From contig CASENE010000026.1 in NCBI GenBank assembly GCA_949289265.1, forward strand, positions 1 to 60,866: DNA of 60,866 nucleotides, given 5' to 3'. Below the pieces are notes generated by a model. It saw only the letters and a list, made by a program, of their open reading frames with translations, ran no database searches and was not told the DNA's origin. The stretch is from an uncultured Bacteroides sp. (lineage in GTDB: Bacteria > Bacteroidota > Bacteroidia > Bacteroidales > Bacteroidaceae). Both the position numbers and the translations under genes were made by a program. This document shows positions 1 through 10,248 of the stretch, one piece after another. Numbering within the stretch: the stretch's first letter is position 1; every line of letters begins with the position of its first letter.

Positions 1-159
1 TGCGAAAGATACTGACGGATTGTTTACCCGAATTATAGGGAAGATTAGCGCACTTACAATCCTACAATACATTAACTATAAAAATAACAAACCCATTGGC
101 AAAGTTAAATATGCGCTGATTTAATTCCGCCAACGGGTATACCGTATATATATATGTAT
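1..159. other. left-edge non-coding stretch
   Basis: No convincing coding sequence is visible. On the minus strand TAACTTTGC at 99-107 resembles a Bacteroides -7 box and could serve a gene leaving the window to the left, but no well-spaced -33 element was found. Confidence 0.3.
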
Positions 160-206
160 AAAGAGTTAGAGAGCTATCAGACAAGATATGCACCTCTAAC
201 TCTTTT
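160..206. terminator. intrinsic terminator at left edge
   Basis: A perfect 12-bp stem (AAAGAGTTAGAG at 160-171 with CTCTAACTCTTT at 194-205) is followed by T residues on the plus strand and preceded by A residues, so it could work in both directions. It probably ends a gene that lies left of the window. Confidence 0.7.
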
Positions 207-263
207 CTTATTCATTTCATTCCCCCAATCATCACTCCCCAAGGACAAAACCGCCTTGAGAGT

Positions 264-1088
264 ATGACATCGCCCCATCAAACTATGCCTGTCATTGAAA
301 TCCAATCATTACACCATCCCGGCGTGGAGGTATTCAGCTCGCTAACCGAAGCCCAACTGCGCAACCGCCTGGAACCGGAGAAAGGCGTGTTCATTGCCGA
401 AAGCCCCAAAGTCATCCGGGTAGCAGTGGATGCTGGCCATGAACCTCTGGCCCTGCTCTGCGAGAAGAAGCACATCCGAGGAGACGCCGCCGACCTCATT
501 GCCCGTCATCCAGATATACCCGTCTATACAGGCGAAAGGGAACTCTTGGCACAACTGACAGGATATACCCTGACACGGGGCGTACTTTGCGCCTTCCGCC
601 GACCGTTACCCCGAAGTGTGGAAAAAGTGTGCCGGGATGCCCGACGCATCGTCATCATTCAGGGAGTGACAGACACCACGAACATCGGCGCCATCTTCCG
701 CTCGGCAGCCGCACTGGGCATGGATGCCGTGGTGCTGACCACCGACTCGTGCGACCCGTTGAACCGGCGGGCGGTACGGGTGTCCATGGGTTCCGTATTC
801 CTCATTCCCTGGACGTGGACAGACGCCTCGCTCAGTGACATACGCCGTTTGGGCTTCCGCACCGTGGCCATGGCACTGACAGACCAATCCATCCCCCTCG
901 ACACTCCGGCACTCAAAGCCGAACCCAGACTGGCCATCGTGATGGGCACCGAAGGAGACGGACTGCCGCACGACACCCTGGCCGCCTCCGACTATGTAGT
1001 GCGCATCCCTATGGCTCACGGCGTGGACTCGCTCAACGTGGCGGCAGCCTCAGCCGTGGCCTTTTGGGAATTGGGCAAGAGAGATTAA
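264..1088 (+). CDS. TrmH/SpoU-family RNA 2'-O-methyltransferase
   Basis: A 274-residue SPOUT-fold methyltransferase predicted to transfer a methyl group from S-adenosylmethionine to a ribose 2'-OH in tRNA or rRNA. The N-terminal third is a substrate-binding extension with the typical FIAESPKVI segment. The C-terminal domain carries the SpoU motifs: VTDTTNIGAIFRSA (motif 1, Asn and Arg), IVMGTEGDGLP (motif 2) and RIPMAHGVDSLNVAAASAV (motif 3), which form the trefoil knot and cofactor site. A second in-frame ATG at 285 (MPVIEIQ) is a plausible true start. The gene is convergent with the PepSY gene and overlaps its end by 4 bp. The exact RNA target cannot be read from the sequence. Confidence 0.9.
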   Translation: MTSPHQTMPVIEIQSLHHPGVEVFSSLTEAQLRNRLEPEKGVFIAESPKVIRVAVDAGHEPLALLCEKKHIRGDAADLIARHPDIPVYTGERELLAQLTGYTLTRGVLCAFRRPLPRSVEKVCRDARRIVIIQGVTDTTNIGAIFRSAAALGMDAVVLTTDSCDPLNRRAVRVSMGSVFLIPWTWTDASLSDIRRLGFRTVAMALTDQSIPLDTPALKAEPRLAIVMGTEGDGLPHDTLAASDYVVRIPMAHGVDSLNVAAASAVAFWELGKRD

Positions 1089-1921
1089 CGAGTCTTGCGG
1101 CGCAGCCGGCGCACCCACAGGTAGTAACCGGTGAGTGGCAGGATAGCTCCCAGCAAGGCGGCGAGGAAATAGAGGATGCGTGTGACCGTCCCGCCCCAGG
1201 TACCGATATGCAAAGCCTTCACCAGCGGGCGTGCATCCGCCCCCAGCAGACCGTACAATCCCTCCCGATACCAGCCGAACGACCAGCTTAACCCCGTCAA
1301 CGCCATCATCAGCAACAAGAGCAGGGCATACATCCCTCCCGCCACGTGCAGGCTGTACCAGAATCTGGCCCAACCGCGGCGCGTGACCATCTTCAGACTG
1401 TTGCGAAGCCCCTTCTTCGTGCGGGGCCACCAGATGACCACTCCCGACAATAGGACGAACACGAACAGCAGCGTGCTGATGCCCACCACCAGCTTGCCCC
1501 AGTAGATGCCCCCGTCCGCCGGGCGGCTGTCCAACAACCAGCGGTGCAGGCGGAACATCGTCTGGAAGAAGAGAAGACGCTCGTACTTGCCAACAACCTT
1601 CCCCGTATACGGATTGACGAATACCGCGGCCCGCTTGGGTTTGGAGAGATTGACCTGATAGGTACGATCGGCTGCGGGAAAGGACTTGACACCCCGCACC
1701 GTGACCCCATCGGGCAAGGTGGCAGCCACCAAGGCCGCAGCCTCGTCCGGGGTCATCCGAGTGCCGGACGTATCCGATACCCGGTAAAGATGCGGCCTGG
1801 CCCACTGCGTCACTTCGTCTTCAAACACCAGCATCGCGCCGGAGAAGCATATCTGCGTCAGGACGATGCCGAAGGGGACGGACAACCAGAGGTGCAGCTT
1901 GCGGAATAACTTCTTCATCAT
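1085..1921 (-). CDS. xusC: PepSY-associated TM protein, XusC-like
   Basis: A 278-residue inner-membrane protein with four predicted helices (about 15-33, 145-165, 193-215, 247-270) and a PepSY-like periplasmic region between the first two. Conserved histidines near helix ends (FRLHRW about 126, WYSLHVAGG about 192, LHIGTWGG about 238) are typical of PepSY_TM proteins linked to ferric-siderophore reduction or import. It is the third gene of a TonB receptor-DUF4374-PepSY operon, the order of xusABC in Bacteroides thetaiotaomicron, and starts 20 bp after the DUF4374 gene. Two adjacent ATGs (1921 and 1918) could start translation. The family is firm; the siderophore role rests on context. Confidence 0.8.
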   Translation of the reverse strand: MMKKLFRKLHLWLSVPFGIVLTQICFSGAMLVFEDEVTQWARPHLYRVSDTSGTRMTPDEAAALVAATLPDGVTVRGVKSFPAADRTYQVNLSKPKRAAVFVNPYTGKVVGKYERLLFFQTMFRLHRWLLDSRPADGGIYWGKLVVGISTLLFVFVLLSGVVIWWPRTKKGLRNSLKMVTRRGWARFWYSLHVAGGMYALLLLLMMALTGLSWSFGWYREGLYGLLGADARPLVKALHIGTWGGTVTRILYFLAALLGAILPLTGYYLWVRRLRRKTR

Positions 1922-1941
1922 ACGCTTCCTTTATGCCTCTG

Positions 1942-3408
<1,467 letters not shown>

Positions 3409-3491
3409 TTACGTATTAAATATGTCTGCTTCGTCGGTTGTCCGCGGCTGATGCCGAAAGTAAGCAGGACTCAGTCTGGGACTGATATGAG

Positions 3492-3574
3492 AATCATCGT
3501 ACATGATTCCTATAATCATCGTACATGATTCCCATAATCATCGTACATGATTTATCGAATCATCGTGCATGATT
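3492..3574. repeat. palindromic tandem array R1 (period 22)
   Basis: Four copies of the 17-nt near-palindrome AATCATCGTACATGATT start at 3492, 3514, 3536 and 3558, exactly 22 bp apart; the last copy has G in place of one A. The array lies between the receptor and the surface lipoprotein, so a transcript across it would carry four small hairpins. It has no protein-coding content. Confidence 0.85.
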
Positions 3575-3611
3575 CTAAACTGACTTACCGGGTCAGCCGG
3601 GCTGGGGCGGG

Positions 3612-6029
3612 CTATCTGCCGAGGTAAATCCGTATCTTGCCGTAGAACGCCCGGCCTGCCTTCTGGAGGCTGAAGTTGTCGTACAGCTTCTCGTCCGTCA
3701 GGTTGCGGCACTCCAGGGAGAGGTTGTAGCGGCCGTTCTTCAGGGAGTAAGCCAGGGTGAGGCTGTGCGACAGCTGGTCGGGCACGCGGCTCTTGGTGGT
3801 GGGGTCGCCCAAGTGTTCCCAATAGAGGGGGAAGGCGTGTTGGTAGAAGCCGTCGTAGCTGAGGGTCAAGACGTTGCCCTCGGCCAGGAGGTCGTGCCAG
3901 GCGAGGGCGGCGTCGAAGTTGGCGTAGGTGTAGGGCTGGTTGGGGATGCGCTGGTTGTACGTCAGGCTCTCCTGCTGGGTGTTGCCTGCCAGGTAGCGCT
4001 CGGCGTCGCGGGCGTTGAGGTTGTTGAACGTGCCGCCCAGGCTGAGCCAGCGGCCGTAGCTGTAGCGGGCGGAGAGGTTGAAGCCCTTGGTCTTGACGCG
4101 GCCATGGTTTTCGTAGATGCCGAAGCTGGTGCCGCCCACGGCGTCGAGGCTGCGCTTGATGTAGTCCTTCGTGTCGCGGTAGATGTAGCTGCCCTCCACG
4201 TAGAGGCCGTGACGGCCTATCTGGCGGGTGTAGCTCAGGTTTAGGTTGATGTTGTGGCTGTTCTCCGGCCGGAGGTCGGCGCGTCCGGCTTCCAGGTCTT
4301 CGTCGCCAAAGAGTTCGTCGGTGGTGGGCAGGCGGTAGGCCTTCTCGTAGGACAGCTTGGCCTGCAATCCGTCGAGGATGAACCACGTGCCTGCCGCGCC
4401 GTAGCCGAAGCTGCTGACGTGCTTGGACATGTTGACGTAGCTGCCCACGCCGTCCGCGCTCTCGGAGACAGGGCCGCGGTTGTATTGGTTATAGTATTTG
4501 CCAAAGGCGGAGAGGTTCCAGCGCTCGGAGGGCATCAGGCGATAGGACAGGCCGGTGATGTTCTTGCGCGTCACCTTGGGGATGTCGAAGCTGGTTATCT
4601 TGGAGGCACCGCCGCTGTAGGACACGGTGGTACGTTCGAAGGTGCTGAGCACATGGTTCAGCGTCAGGGCATGGATACGGCCGATGCGGTAGTTCAGCGT
4701 CAGCGTGGCGTTCCAGTTCTTGTTGGTGGATTCGTTGTCTTGGTACGACTGTTCGCCGGGACTGGCGAGGGGCTTGCGCTGGCCCAGCCAATTGTACTTC
4801 CACGAGGCGGTGTCGATGTTCTGCGTCAGGTTATGATTGTAGTTGGCGGACAGAACAAGATCAAGGCCTTTAACGAAGAGGTTGCGCTTGCTGTACTCCA
4901 GCGAGGGGACGAAGGAGTGTCCCTTGCGGTGTTTCTGCCCGAAGACGATGTATTGGTAGACACCGGTCTGTATCTCCTTGTAATAATGGCTGTAGGTGAA
5001 GCCCAGCATCAGACGGTCGGCCCACGGCTTGTCCGTCACGCCTATCTTCCCAATCACTGCCTCGTTGTGAAAGCGGTCGTTGAAGCGCTTGACGCGGTAG
5101 ATTTTACTGGGGTCGGTATTCTCCGTGATGCCGTCGTCGCCAAATTCGGTGATGTAGCTGTCGATGTAATAATCGTTGTCCGACAGGTTCTGGAAGGCAT
5201 TGACCTCATAGGTGAAGCCATTCCGCAGAGTCTGTCCGAAGCGGGCATAAGATTTATGCGTGTTGAACGAGCCATAGGAGTAGGAAGCATCCAGGTGCCA
5301 GCCCTCGCGCTGCTTGGCGGTGACGATGTTGACCACGCCGCCCAATGCGTCCGTGCCGAAACCCACGGGCACCACGCCTTTGTAAACCTCGATGCGCTCG
5401 GCATAGTTCACCGGCAAGTTGTTGAGGTCCAGGGCCTGCCCCGCCCCTTCCTGCGGCACGCCGTCGATAAAGACCTTGACGTGGCGGCCGCTGAATCCGT
5501 CCAGCATCAGTTGCATGTCCGAGCCAACGCCGCCGCTCTCGCGCAGCTTCACGCCGGGAGCCTTGGCCAAAGCATCGCCCAGAGTCTTGGCGGAATTGTG
5601 CAGTTCGGTGGCATCCACGGCCACGGCGTTGTAGGCGGAACGCTTCACGCGGCCCACGCCCGAGGCGGTAACCACCACTTCGTCCAACTGTCGGGCTTCG
5701 GGGCGGAGAGTGAAGTCCAACACACGGTCGGCACCGCGCTGCAGCGTGATTTCCTGCTCGATGGCTTCGTAACCAATGGCAGAGACCAGCAGGGTATAGG
5801 TGCCTGCGGGAGCATGGAAACGGTAACAGCCTTCGGCATCCACATAAGCTCCGTGCGAAGTGCCTTTCAACTGGACGGCGGCAAAATCTATGACGCCGCC
5901 CTCTGTGGAGGTGATATGCCCGCTCAGTTCGATGCCGTGGGGCCGGTGCTGGCCGCGGCGGTGTTGCGCCTGGGTCGCAATGGCAACCAAGGACATCAAC
6001 AGAAGAAGCAGGGAAGTCTTTGTATTCAT
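3612..6029 (-). CDS. xusA: TonB-dependent outer-membrane receptor, XusA-like
   Basis: An 805-residue receptor. It has a signal peptide (about 1-22), a carboxypeptidase-regulatory-like beta-sandwich (about 33-110), a plug domain starting after LDEVVVTASG (about 115-240, with LNNLPVNYAERIEVYKG and DALGGVVNIVT), and a C-terminal 22-strand barrel ending FYGKIRIYLGR. Size and domain order match SusC-independent siderophore receptors. It is first in the operon with the DUF4374 and PepSY genes, the xusABC arrangement for import of foreign siderophores. A -7/-33 promoter lies at 6059-6091, about 30 bp upstream of the ATG. No clear Fur box was seen. A siderophore substrate is likely but is inferred from context. 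Confidence 0.85.
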   Translation of the reverse strand: MNTKTSLLLLLMSLVAIATQAQHRRGQHRPHGIELSGHITSTEGGVIDFAAVQLKGTSHGAYVDAEGCYRFHAPAGTYTLLVSAIGYEAIEQEITLQRGADRVLDFTLRPEARQLDEVVVTASGVGRVKRSAYNAVAVDATELHNSAKTLGDALAKAPGVKLRESGGVGSDMQLMLDGFSGRHVKVFIDGVPQEGAGQALDLNNLPVNYAERIEVYKGVVPVGFGTDALGGVVNIVTAKQREGWHLDASYSYGSFNTHKSYARFGQTLRNGFTYEVNAFQNLSDNDYYIDSYITEFGDDGITENTDPSKIYRVKRFNDRFHNEAVIGKIGVTDKPWADRLMLGFTYSHYYKEIQTGVYQYIVFGQKHRKGHSFVPSLEYSKRNLFVKGLDLVLSANYNHNLTQNIDTASWKYNWLGQRKPLASPGEQSYQDNESTNKNWNATLTLNYRIGRIHALTLNHVLSTFERTTVSYSGGASKITSFDIPKVTRKNITGLSYRLMPSERWNLSAFGKYYNQYNRGPVSESADGVGSYVNMSKHVSSFGYGAAGTWFILDGLQAKLSYEKAYRLPTTDELFGDEDLEAGRADLRPENSHNINLNLSYTRQIGRHGLYVEGSYIYRDTKDYIKRSLDAVGGTSFGIYENHGRVKTKGFNLSARYSYGRWLSLGGTFNNLNARDAERYLAGNTQQESLTYNQRIPNQPYTYANFDAALAWHDLLAEGNVLTLSYDGFYQHAFPLYWEHLGDPTTKSRVPDQLSHSLTLAYSLKNGRYNLSLECRNLTDEKLYDNFSLQKAGRAFYGKIRIYLGR

Positions 6030-6058
6030 ACGATTGTCAGTGTGTTAAAAATTGCACT

Positions 6059-6091
6059 GCAAAGGTACGGCTCCCCTGCCCTATCCCGCAA
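6059..6091 (-). promoter_or_regulatory. promoter of the xus-like operon
   Basis: On the minus strand TACCTTTGC (6059-6067) matches the Bacteroides -7 element TAnnTTTGC. TTG at 6089-6091, 21 bp upstream, fits the -33 element. It sits 30 bp before the receptor ATG. Confidence 0.65.
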
Positions 6092-6182
6092 TCGCCTCAT
6101 GTTGGTATATTGCCACCGTTCTGGCGGCCCAAATCTGCGGCGCAATACCTACTTGTGGGGATTATTCCCGCCAAGCACAGCG

Positions 6183-6641
6183 TTATTCTCTATGGAACAG
6201 CCGTTCTTCTGCCAACCGTTCGTACTTTGTCCCCGGCCTCCCATAATTCGCATATGGGTAGATGGAGATGCCGCCGCGCGGAGTGAAGAAGCCCGTCACC
6301 TCGATGTATTTCGGCTCCATCAAGCGAATCAGGTCGTTCATGATGATGTTCACACAGTCTTCGTGGAAAGCCCCGTGGTTGCGAAAGCTGAACAGGTAGA
6401 GCTTCAGACTCTTGCTCTCCACCATCTTCACATCGGGGATATAGCTGATGCGGATTTCGGCAAAGTCCGGCTGCCCGGTGATGGGACACAGGCTGGTGAA
6501 CTCCGGACAATTGAAGCGCACCCAATAGTCACGACCCGGATGTTTGTTGTCGAAGGCCTCCAATACTTCGGGAGCATAGTCCTGGCGATATTCCGTCTTT
6601 CGGCCCAAGGCATGGAGCCGGGCACGCAAATCTTCTTCCAT
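6183..6641 (-). CDS. queF: NADPH-dependent preQ0 reductase QueF
   Basis: A 152-residue unimodular QueF (short, YkvM type) that reduces 7-cyano-7-deazaguanine to 7-aminomethyl-7-deazaguanine (preQ1), a late step of queuosine synthesis in the cytoplasm. The nucleophilic cysteine is in [14 protein letters not shown] (about Cys52), with the acidic Asp in GQPDF, the QueF signature ESKSLKLY and the substrate-binding HED (FHED, about 93-95). The ATG at 6641 is preferred: the reading frame also opens from an in-frame TTG at 6650, but a heptamer repeat array begins immediately upstream of the ATG. It is last in the minus-strand order yhhQ-queC-queF. Confidence 0.93.
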   Translation of the reverse strand: MEEDLRARLHALGRKTEYRQDYAPEVLEAFDNKHPGRDYWVRFNCPEFTSLCPITGQPDFAEIRISYIPDVKMVESKSLKLYLFSFRNHGAFHEDCVNIIMNDLIRLMEPKYIEVTGFFTPRGGISIYPYANYGRPGTKYERLAEERLFHRE

Positions 6642-6706
6642 AATGGTCAATGATGAATGGTTAATGATGAATGGGATAATAATGAATGGTCAATGACCCT
6701 CTCAAC
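6642..6706. repeat. 7-bp-period array H1
   Basis: Between queC and queF the sequence runs in 7-bp units: AATGGTC, AATGATG, AATGGTT, AATGATG, AATGGGA, then a shorter slip and AATGGTC again. It is AT-rich, non-coding and lies inside the operon. Confidence 0.7.
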
Positions 6707-6708
6707 TG

Positions 6709-7371
6709 CTAATTATTAATTGTTCCAAGGTACTTCTCCAGCCCCTCGCGGCGCAGCTTGCAGGCAGGGCAGTGTCCGCACCCGTCGCCGGGGATGCCGT
6801 TGTAGCAAGTCATGGTGTCACGGCGCACGATGTCCATCACACCCAGTTCGTCGGCCAACGCCCAGGTCTGCGCCTTGTCTAGCCACATCAGCGGGGTATG
6901 GAGCACAAACTGTTCGTCCATCGCCAGGTTCAGCGTCACGTTGAGCGACTTGATGAACGAGTCCCTGCAGTCCGGATAGCCGCTGTAGTCCGTCTGCGAC
7001 ACGCCCGTCACGATGTGGCGGATGCCCCTCTCCCTGGCCCAGACAGCAGCCACGCTCAGAAAGAAGAGATTGCGCCCCGGCACAAAGGTGTTGGGACAGA
7101 CCTTGCCGTCCGGTATCTGCTCGTCCATCGGCATAGAGGTGTCGGTCAGCGCATTGTGTCCCAACGCGCCAATCAAGGGGAGGTCCATCACGGTGAAAGA
7201 CACGCCGGCCTTTCCGGCAATGGCGCGTGCCAGTTCCACTTCGCGTTCATGCTTCTGCCCATAGCGGAAACTCAGGGCATGCACTTCCTTAAACTCACGT
7301 TGGGCCCAAAAGAGGCAAGTGGTCGAGTCCTGCCCACCGCTGAACACGACCAAGGCTGTTTCGTCAATCAT
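6709..7371 (-). CDS. queC: 7-cyano-7-deazaguanine synthase QueC
   Basis: A 221-residue ATP-dependent enzyme that converts 7-carboxy-7-deazaguanine and ammonia to preQ0. The PP-loop SGGQDS is at residues 11-16. The C-terminal zinc site is visible as four cysteines in [14 protein letters not shown] and the preceding GDGC region. The start is set at ATG 7371 ([10 protein letters not shown]), where homologues begin; the 32 residues upstream in frame are not family-like and overlap the end of yhhQ. The gene is 28 bp after yhhQ. QueD and QueE, needed to make its substrate, are not in this window. Confidence 0.94.
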   Translation of the reverse strand: MIDETALVVFSGGQDSTTCLFWAQREFKEVHALSFRYGQKHEREVELARAIAGKAGVSFTVMDLPLIGALGHNALTDTSMPMDEQIPDGKVCPNTFVPGRNLFFLSVAAVWARERGIRHIVTGVSQTDYSGYPDCRDSFIKSLNVTLNLAMDEQFVLHTPLMWLDKAQTWALADELGVMDIVRRDTMTCYNGIPGDGCGHCPACKLRREGLEKYLGTINN

Positions 7372-7399
7372 AATATAATATATGTAGCAAATGGTTATC

Positions 7400-8086
7400 T
7401 TACAGATCCCTGACCTTCCAGACCTTGTAGGAGATGCCGTCGTCATACACGTCGCTGCCGTCGACACGCTTCACATAGCGCACCACGCGCACCGTGACCG
7501 GCAGGATGACCACCTCGTAGAGGGACTTCAGCACAATCTGCAAAGCCATCATCCGCGCCAGCTCCGGCCAGGCGATGACCCCGCCGAAAGCAATGGGGAA
7601 GAACAAAAGCGAGTCCGCCGTCTCACCCACCACGGTGGACGCGATGGCCCGCACGGAGAAATGCCGTCCCCCGCTGCGCAGCTTCATCCGGCTCATCACG
7701 TAGGCATTGAGGAACGACCCCACCAGGAAGGCCGCCAAGCTGGCCGCCACGATGCGCGGCGCCATGCCGAAGACAAAGTTGAAGTGCTCCTCCCCCTCCC
7801 AGAAAGACGCGGCAGGCAGGGCCACGGCCGCCAGCCCCAGCGACACGACAAAGAAGTTCATCGCGAAGCCCGTCCAGATGATGAGCCGCGCCTTGCGGAA
7901 GCCCCACACCTCGGCAATGCAGTCGTTGATGATGTAAGATACGGGGAAGACCAGCAGGCCGGCGGTGACCGTCAGCCCGCAGAAGGAAATGACTTTCGTC
8001 TCGAGGAGATTGGCCGCAATGAGGCATACGTTAAAGAGGATGCCCAGCAGCATGAAGGGCAGAGATACGGATACAGTCTGTTTCAT
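7400..8086 (-). CDS. yhhQ: queuosine precursor transporter (YhhQ/VUT family)
   Basis: A 228-residue multi-pass membrane protein (about six helices) of the vitamin-uptake-transporter/COG1738 family. E. coli YhhQ imports preQ0/preQ1, and the family is a known target of preQ1 riboswitches. Recognisable features are [18 protein letters not shown] in the first third and [15 protein letters not shown] later. It is first in the operon with queC and queF. A Bacteroides promoter lies about 85 bp upstream, and the leader ends in a preQ1-I-like aptamer whose 3' end contains the ribosome-binding site. Confidence 0.88.
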   Translation of the reverse strand: MKQTVSVSLPFMLLGILFNVCLIAANLLETKVISFCGLTVTAGLLVFPVSYIINDCIAEVWGFRKARLIIWTGFAMNFFVVSLGLAAVALPAASFWEGEEHFNFVFGMAPRIVAASLAAFLVGSFLNAYVMSRMKLRSGGRHFSVRAIASTVVGETADSLLFFPIAFGGVIAWPELARMMALQIVLKSLYEVVILPVTVRVVRYVKRVDGSDVYDDGISYKVWKVRDL

Positions 8087-8125
8087 CGGTTCCTGTTTTT
8101 TACGTGGTTAAGCTGGAATACACGG
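8087..8125 (-). ncRNA. candidate preQ1-I riboswitch in yhhQ leader
   Basis: Read on the minus strand, the last 40 nt before the yhhQ ATG show a 4-bp stem CGTG/CACG closing a loop that contains TTCCAGCTTAAC. This is followed at once by the A-rich tail TAAAAAACAGGAACC. Loop and tail resemble preQ1-I aptamers (UUCnAGCU...AAC-CC and AAAAAACnAGG). CCAG in the loop can pair with the CAGG tail in an H-type pseudoknot that would cover the Shine-Dalgarno AGGA. A neighbour in the queuosine pathway supports it. The P1 stem is short, and no covariance search could be run. Confidence 0.62.
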
Positions 8126-8169
8126 AGGCGCGACGGCGTACCGCACGGCCTCATCCCATAAAATCGGGC

Positions 8170-8201
8170 GCAAAGATACGGCAAGCCGGTGAATTGGGCA
8201 A
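8170..8201 (-). promoter_or_regulatory. promoter of yhhQ-queC-queF
   Basis: Minus-strand TATCTTTGC at 8170-8178 (-7 element) is preceded 20 bp upstream by CTTG (8199-8202) as the -33 element. The predicted transcript starts near 8163 and gives a leader of about 77 nt that includes the candidate riboswitch. Confidence 0.7.
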
Positions 8202-8209
8202 GAAGGGAA

Positions 8210-8261
8210 AGAAAAAAGTGCGCCCCGCACAATCCACGGGTGGTGGAGGCACGGGGCGCAC
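8210..8261 (-). terminator. intrinsic terminator of the 8.3-9.9 kb lipoprotein gene
   Basis: A stem of GTGCGCCCCG (8218-8227 on plus) with CGGGGCGCAC (8252-8261) is followed on the minus strand by a run of six Ts. It is 37 bp after the lipoprotein stop codon. Confidence 0.85.
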
Positions 8262-8297
8262 ACGGCAATTTATAGAGAAGTATTGACTTGTCTGGGA

Positions 8298-9869
8298 TTA
8301 TTCGTAGAAGGAGAAAGTGTAATCCACTCGGCCATCAGGCTCATAGTCGCTGTACTTGGTCACGTCGTGGTCGGTCCAGACGTAGCGCGTAACGGAACCA
8401 CTTATTTCGCTGGTCTCGGTCTCAATGAGGTGTTGTGAGTGAATGCCCATCAATCCGGCGTAGTAGAACTGCTCCACGACATCGAGGTCTATGTTATAGT
8501 CCTTGTAGAAACGCATGATGCCGTTGGAGGGCTGGTCTGTATAGGTGTAGAAATAAGTTCTCTTTTCTATCGGATCCTCATCGTAGTGCCACCGAGTCAT
8601 CTGAACCAGGTCGCCATTCTCCCATGTCAGTTCATATTCGCGCTCTTCACGCCCATCAACGATATGCGTGATGTGACCCTCGGCATCGTACTCGAAGGTG
8701 GTGACACAGTCATGCACCTCGTGGTGTACGCTGGATACAAAGCCATTCTCACCAATCGTGGCGGTCTGCTCCAGTTCGGTGCCGTCCAGCGTGTAGACGT
8801 CCGGGCCTTCGGCGCCGGTCACGTAGTTGTAGTGGAAGAAGGTGCCTTCGCCCTCCAGGTCGTTCTCATCGGCAATCTGCACCAGGAAGCCGTTCTCGTC
8901 GTAGATGTAGGTGTCGTCGCTCACGCTCTTGATAAGCTTGTCGCCGAATACTCTGGCCACAGGGGAGTCCACGGCGGGCTGTTCGGGTTCCTGCGGCTCG
9001 TCAGTGGGGTCGTCCGGGGCGATTTCAGCGGTCTCCAGGGTGGTGTACATCTCGTACAAGTAGCCGTCTTCTTCAATCCTTTCGTAGATGGTGGCAGTGT
9101 TGCCCGAGAAAGAAATGGTGGCATCGGCATAGCCTTCCCAGCTTTCGGCATCCCAAACGTAAGAGATGATGCCTTGGCCCTCATCCTTCCACTGCCAATG
9201 GCCCATGTCGATAGTGTTGTCGTTGTAAGTGGCGACGTAGGTGCCCGACTTGGTGAACATCATTTCTTCCATTGCCCCGGGTTCATTGGGGTTGTAGGAG
9301 TATTCTTCTTGTTCGCCAGTAGAGAGGTCGGTATCTATTTCGCGCCCGCCCACCACGCGCCACGTGCGGCACAAGGCATTGGTCATGCTACTGCCAACCA
9401 TGCCCTGCTCTTTCTGCACGGCCAACGAAGTCGATCCGTAGTGACTGGAATCCACCTCAATGCCGGTCACTTCACCGTTGGAACCTGTCACCAGTTCAAT
9501 AGTGCCGAAGTCTTCCAATTGGTATACACCGTTACCCAAATCGGTAAAGGTGCCATAAATGATATTCCCGCTTTGCGCTGCGCGCGTCCGGTGTGTCATT
9601 TTGTCAATGAGGGCGGTATGCCTGGCAACCGATGCCGAGTAACCTCCGTTGTCTAATACCACAATGTAGTTGCCGCTGGCACCCAATTCGATGCTCTCGT
9701 AGGGCGAACCGTCGGAGGTGACGTCATACTTGCCGCTGACAGCCTCGAAGGGCGGCGTGCCCAGGTCGGGAGCGGTCACGGGATTCTCATCATCGCTGCA
9801 CGCGATAAAGCCGGTGGCCAAGGTGCAAAGGCACAGCAGGGCCACCACAAAGAAATTCATCTTCTTCAT
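8298..9869 (-). CDS. two-part lipoprotein of unknown function
   Basis: A 523-residue lipoprotein; lipobox FIAC (Cys24) followed by SDDE suggests surface export. The start is placed at ATG 9869 (MKKMNFFVV), which gives a proper signal peptide; the 20 residues upstream in frame do not. The N-terminal part (about 30-300) is rich in beta strands and resembles lipocalin-like Bacteroides domains. An acidic/proline linker (about 310-325) leads to a C-terminal beta-rich part with YDENGFLVQI and FEYDAEGHITHI repeats, like the YD repeats of DUF4595-type proteins. No enzymatic motif is visible. It is a single gene with its own terminator and a long leader. Confidence 0.75.
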   Translation of the reverse strand: MKKMNFFVVALLCLCTLATGFIACSDDENPVTAPDLGTPPFEAVSGKYDVTSDGSPYESIELGASGNYIVVLDNGGYSASVARHTALIDKMTHRTRAAQSGNIIYGTFTDLGNGVYQLEDFGTIELVTGSNGEVTGIEVDSSHYGSTSLAVQKEQGMVGSSMTNALCRTWRVVGGREIDTDLSTGEQEEYSYNPNEPGAMEEMMFTKSGTYVATYNDNTIDMGHWQWKDEGQGIISYVWDAESWEGYADATISFSGNTATIYERIEEDGYLYEMYTTLETAEIAPDDPTDEPQEPEQPAVDSPVARVFGDKLIKSVSDDTYIYDENGFLVQIADENDLEGEGTFFHYNYVTGAEGPDVYTLDGTELEQTATIGENGFVSSVHHEVHDCVTTFEYDAEGHITHIVDGREEREYELTWENGDLVQMTRWHYDEDPIEKRTYFYTYTDQPSNGIMRFYKDYNIDLDVVEQFYYAGLMGIHSQHLIETETSEISGSVTRYVWTDHDVTKYSDYEPDGRVDYTFSFYE

Positions 9870-10112
9870 GTTACAATAATGATCTAGTGAAACAATAAAA
9901 TAATGATGTATTTGAATAAGTGTTCGCATACGTCCGGCTATCTTGTTTTTAATAAAAGTTCTGCCAGACGGGACGCAGATATGTCCTTTGATTCAAGGGG
10001 AGAAGAGCCGTCCCATTACTTTCCGTCATCGGAAGCCCGGTGGCCGAATTGCCAAGGTAATGTAATCTCCCCATCGGGAAAGAGAGAAAAGAGTTGTTCC
10101 CGATTTGCGGGC

Positions 10113-10143
10113 GCAAAAGTAGTTATAATATCTCGCACGGCAA
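10113..10143 (-). promoter_or_regulatory. promoter for the lipoprotein gene
   Basis: Minus-strand TACTTTTGC (10113-10121) with TTG at 10141-10143, 19 bp upstream, fits the Bacteroides consensus. It lies about 240 bp from the lipoprotein start. Confidence 0.55.
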
Positions 10144-10182
10144 GCATATTGACAGAGAAAAATGTTCTACTCCTCCTAATTC

Positions 10183-10214
10183 TTGGACTTCTAACGAGAG
10201 TTGCGTACCTTTGC
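10183..10214 (+). promoter_or_regulatory. promoter of the DMT transporter gene
   Basis: TTG (10183-10185), 20 bp, then TACCTTTGC (10206-10214) matches the -33/-7 consensus. It lies 35 bp before the ATG. Confidence 0.7.
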
Positions 10215-10248
10215 GCGCATTTTCTGAACATAAAGACATTTGATAGGT

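Larger units (their letters stand above)
9870..10248. other. long intergenic region between divergent genes
   Basis: About 380 bp with two divergent promoters near its right side and no credible ORF. If the minus promoter at 10113-10143 is used, the lipoprotein mRNA has an unusually long leader of about 235 nt, in which no known riboswitch was recognised. Confidence 0.5.

Noticed and set aside
6030-6182. Fur box or cobalamin riboswitch before the receptor gene
   Set aside because: No Fur-like 19-bp palindrome and no B12-box were found; only the ordinary promoter is clear.
4254-6653. 799-codon plus-strand frame opposite the TonB receptor
   Set aside because: The minus strand has a full receptor with signal peptide, plug and barrel; long antisense frames are common in GC-rich genes and this one has no domain.
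10016-10231. 71-codon minus-strand frame in the long intergenic region
   Set aside because: It overlaps both predicted promoters, has no family-like sequence and no ribosome-binding site.
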